From Owenia fusiformis (lineage: Eukaryota; Annelida; Polychaeta; Sabellida; Oweniidae): a stretch of 64,000 nucleotides of DNA. The translations under genes were made by a program, and so were the position numbers. Positions 62,316-64,000 of the stretch are shown here, piece by piece. The stretch lies in NCBI GenBank assembly GCA_903813345.2, contig CAIIXF020000001.1:55817885-55881884 (forward strand). The letters run 5' to 3'. Below the pieces are notes generated by a model. It ran no database searches. It was not told where the DNA came from and worked only from the letters and a program-made list of their open reading frames with translations. How positions within the stretch are numbered: position 1 is the first letter of the stretch; the number at the start of each line of letters is the position of its first letter.

Positions 62316-63322
62316 GCAACTCCACGGAGTAGCAAATCCCACCGAACAGCAGTTGAGTTACCAAAGATTACGAAAATGAAAATGAAAAATGGCAGCCATT
62401 CTGTAGATCAGCTGCCATCTTAAAATTTTTTTCTCGAACAGAGCTACTGTGTTTCTAGGCATCAGCATTTAAAATTTGAACCAAATCTGTTCACTGGTAT
62501 TTGACTTATCAAAGATTACGTTTTTTCTTATGAAAAATGGCTACCATTTTGAAATTCAGCCGCCATCTTGAAAAAATTTTCTCGAACAGATCTACTGTGT
62601 CCCTAGGAATCATCATATAAAAAATGAGCCAAATCTGTTCACTGGTATTTGATTTATCAAAGATTACGTTTTTTACGAAAAATGGCGTCCAATTTGAAAT
62701 TCAGCCGCCATCTTGAAAATTCTTTCTCGAACAGATCTCCTTTGTCCCTAGGCATCATCATATAAAATTTGAACCAAATCCGTTCACTGGTATTTGAGTT
62801 ACCAGAGATTACGTTTTTTTACGAAAAATGGCCTCCATTTTGAAATTCAGTGGCCATCTTGAAAATTGTAACTCGAACAGATCTACTGTGTCCCTTGGCA
62901 TCATCATATACAATTTGAACCAAATCTGTTCACTGGTATTTGAGTTATCAAAGATTAAGTTTTTTTACGAAAAATGGCCACCATTTTGAAATCTAGCCGC
63001 CATCTTGAAAATTTTTACTCGAACATATCTACTGTGTCCCTAGGCATCAGCATATAACATTTGAACCAAATCCTCAAACTAGTATTTGAGTTATTAAAGA
63101 TTACATTTTTTACGAAAAATGGCGGCCATTTTGAATTCAGTGGCCATATTGAAAATTCCTTCTCGAGCAGAGGTCCTACACCCATAAGGCATAAGCCTAT
63201 AAAATTTGAATCAAATCCGTGAAACGGTATTTGATTTATCGCCCGGACAAACAGACGGACAGACGGACGAATGGACGGACGGCTTTCCTATATCCCTCTC
63301 GAACTTCGTTCGGTGGGATAAT
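62316..63322. mobile_element. Repeat element copy C with ~146-bp tandem units
   Basis: It begins GCAACTCCACGGAGTAGCAA and ATCCCACCGAAC and ends GTTCGGTGGGATAAT after a CGGA/ACAGACGG microsatellite. The interior is six to seven units of 145-148 bases; TTATCAAAGATTACG recurs near 62358, 62506, 62654, 62799, 62945 and 63091. Each unit contains an ATGGC-GCCATTTTGAAATTC word. Confidence 0.8.
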
Positions 63323-64000
63323 AACGTTGGCATAAATATGCAAAATATGCACCACCTGCCATTTGTTACAGACACCGTTAATTGTTATAGATGCTGAAAA
63401 CTGAATGCCAAACATCCACAGGTCTTGATTCACAAGGTTTCGATTGTTCCTACCTCTAGACCCAGTGGAGAGTGAAGATGTTGGAGACTATAACAATATG
63501 TCACCACTTCTGGCTGTGACAAAAAATGTTATAGATTGCATTTTGCATACTCTGTGAGCAGAAGATCAATAATTTGATAGCTTAACTTTCACAGGTTATC
63601 CCAGATTTTTAAATTCAAGAATTGCATCAAAATCAAATTCTGTTAGTGACCTGATAGCCTTTGAGTCTCTGGGTACCTTGACCTAGATATACTTAAACTT
63701 GACAAATGAAGAATAGGTAACAATGGAATCTTAAACCCTTTTATGTCCTTTTGTCCCTATATCCTTAAACGTCACCAAATGTTATCTTTCCTATAACAAA
63801 TGACGCTTAAGGTAACGTCAGAGAATAGAAGACTTGGCGTGATACCAGAGATAATCCTTTTATGGATCATCTACGCTTGGTTAGATATGATATAAGCCAC
63901 ATAGCAGCTTAAGAGAGCTCTCACCAGGAAATATTTCGATTTACAGTTTGGTAATGGCAAATTACATTTAATGTTTTTTCATATCGTATATTAGACCTTT
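63323..64000. other. Repeat-associated flank and window end
   Basis: 63327-63525 contains ATGCAAAATATGCACCACCTGCC and GTTGGAGACTATAACAATATG blocks also found at 29905-30030 and 36570-36672. The remainder is unassigned; no GLIS exon was recognised. Confidence 0.5.

Overview
The window is AT-rich animal nuclear DNA: split genes with GT-AG introns, long introns packed with inverted-repeat transposon relics, and no bacterial-type operons. Gene content (a GLIS1/3-type zinc-finger factor, an orphan class A GPCR, a DB-module-like secreted-protein exon) and the repeat style suggest an aquatic invertebrate, probably lophotrochozoan. The species cannot be named from the sequence alone.

Layout. 1-8500: mostly non-genic, with an internally deleted mariner element (3519-4564) and a second mariner relic split by a GC-rich MITE (4813-5291). 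8500-11940: on the + strand, a 42-bp minisatellite runs into a long open exon of unknown function, followed by a probable DB-module exon. 12000-16275: non-coding, with a degenerate Penelope-like ribozyme tail. 16276-21598: minus-strand four-exon class A GPCR, with LINE, foldback and MITE insertions in its introns. 23404-43016: minus-strand LSG1, the circularly permuted GTPase that releases NMD3 from pre-60S ribosomes. It is complete in 14 exons (664 codons by my splice model). 43500-48610: a cluster of hairpin, hAT-like, Harbinger-like and TTAA-type MITEs upstream of LSG1. 49700-52900: three minisatellites. 55488-60695 (running off the right edge): minus-strand 3' part of a GLIS1/3 factor, seven exons ending in the conserved C-terminal tail. 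62300-63525: a tandem-repeat element with relatives inside LSG1 introns.

Most noteworthy signals: (1) the LSG1 exon carrying the P-loop is amplified with its splice acceptor into a 12-copy, 94-bp tandem array, and only the last copy keeps the true donor; (2) LSG1 intron 9 has the hallmarks of a U12-type AT-AC intron; (3) a second array, at 8503-8944, also repeats the apparent acceptor of the next exon; (4) several foldback transposons have precise target-site duplications, including one with transposase remnants in both arms. I see no convincing multi-gene novel system. The repeated splice-acceptor arrays are the best candidates for new biology, with assembly artefact still to be excluded.
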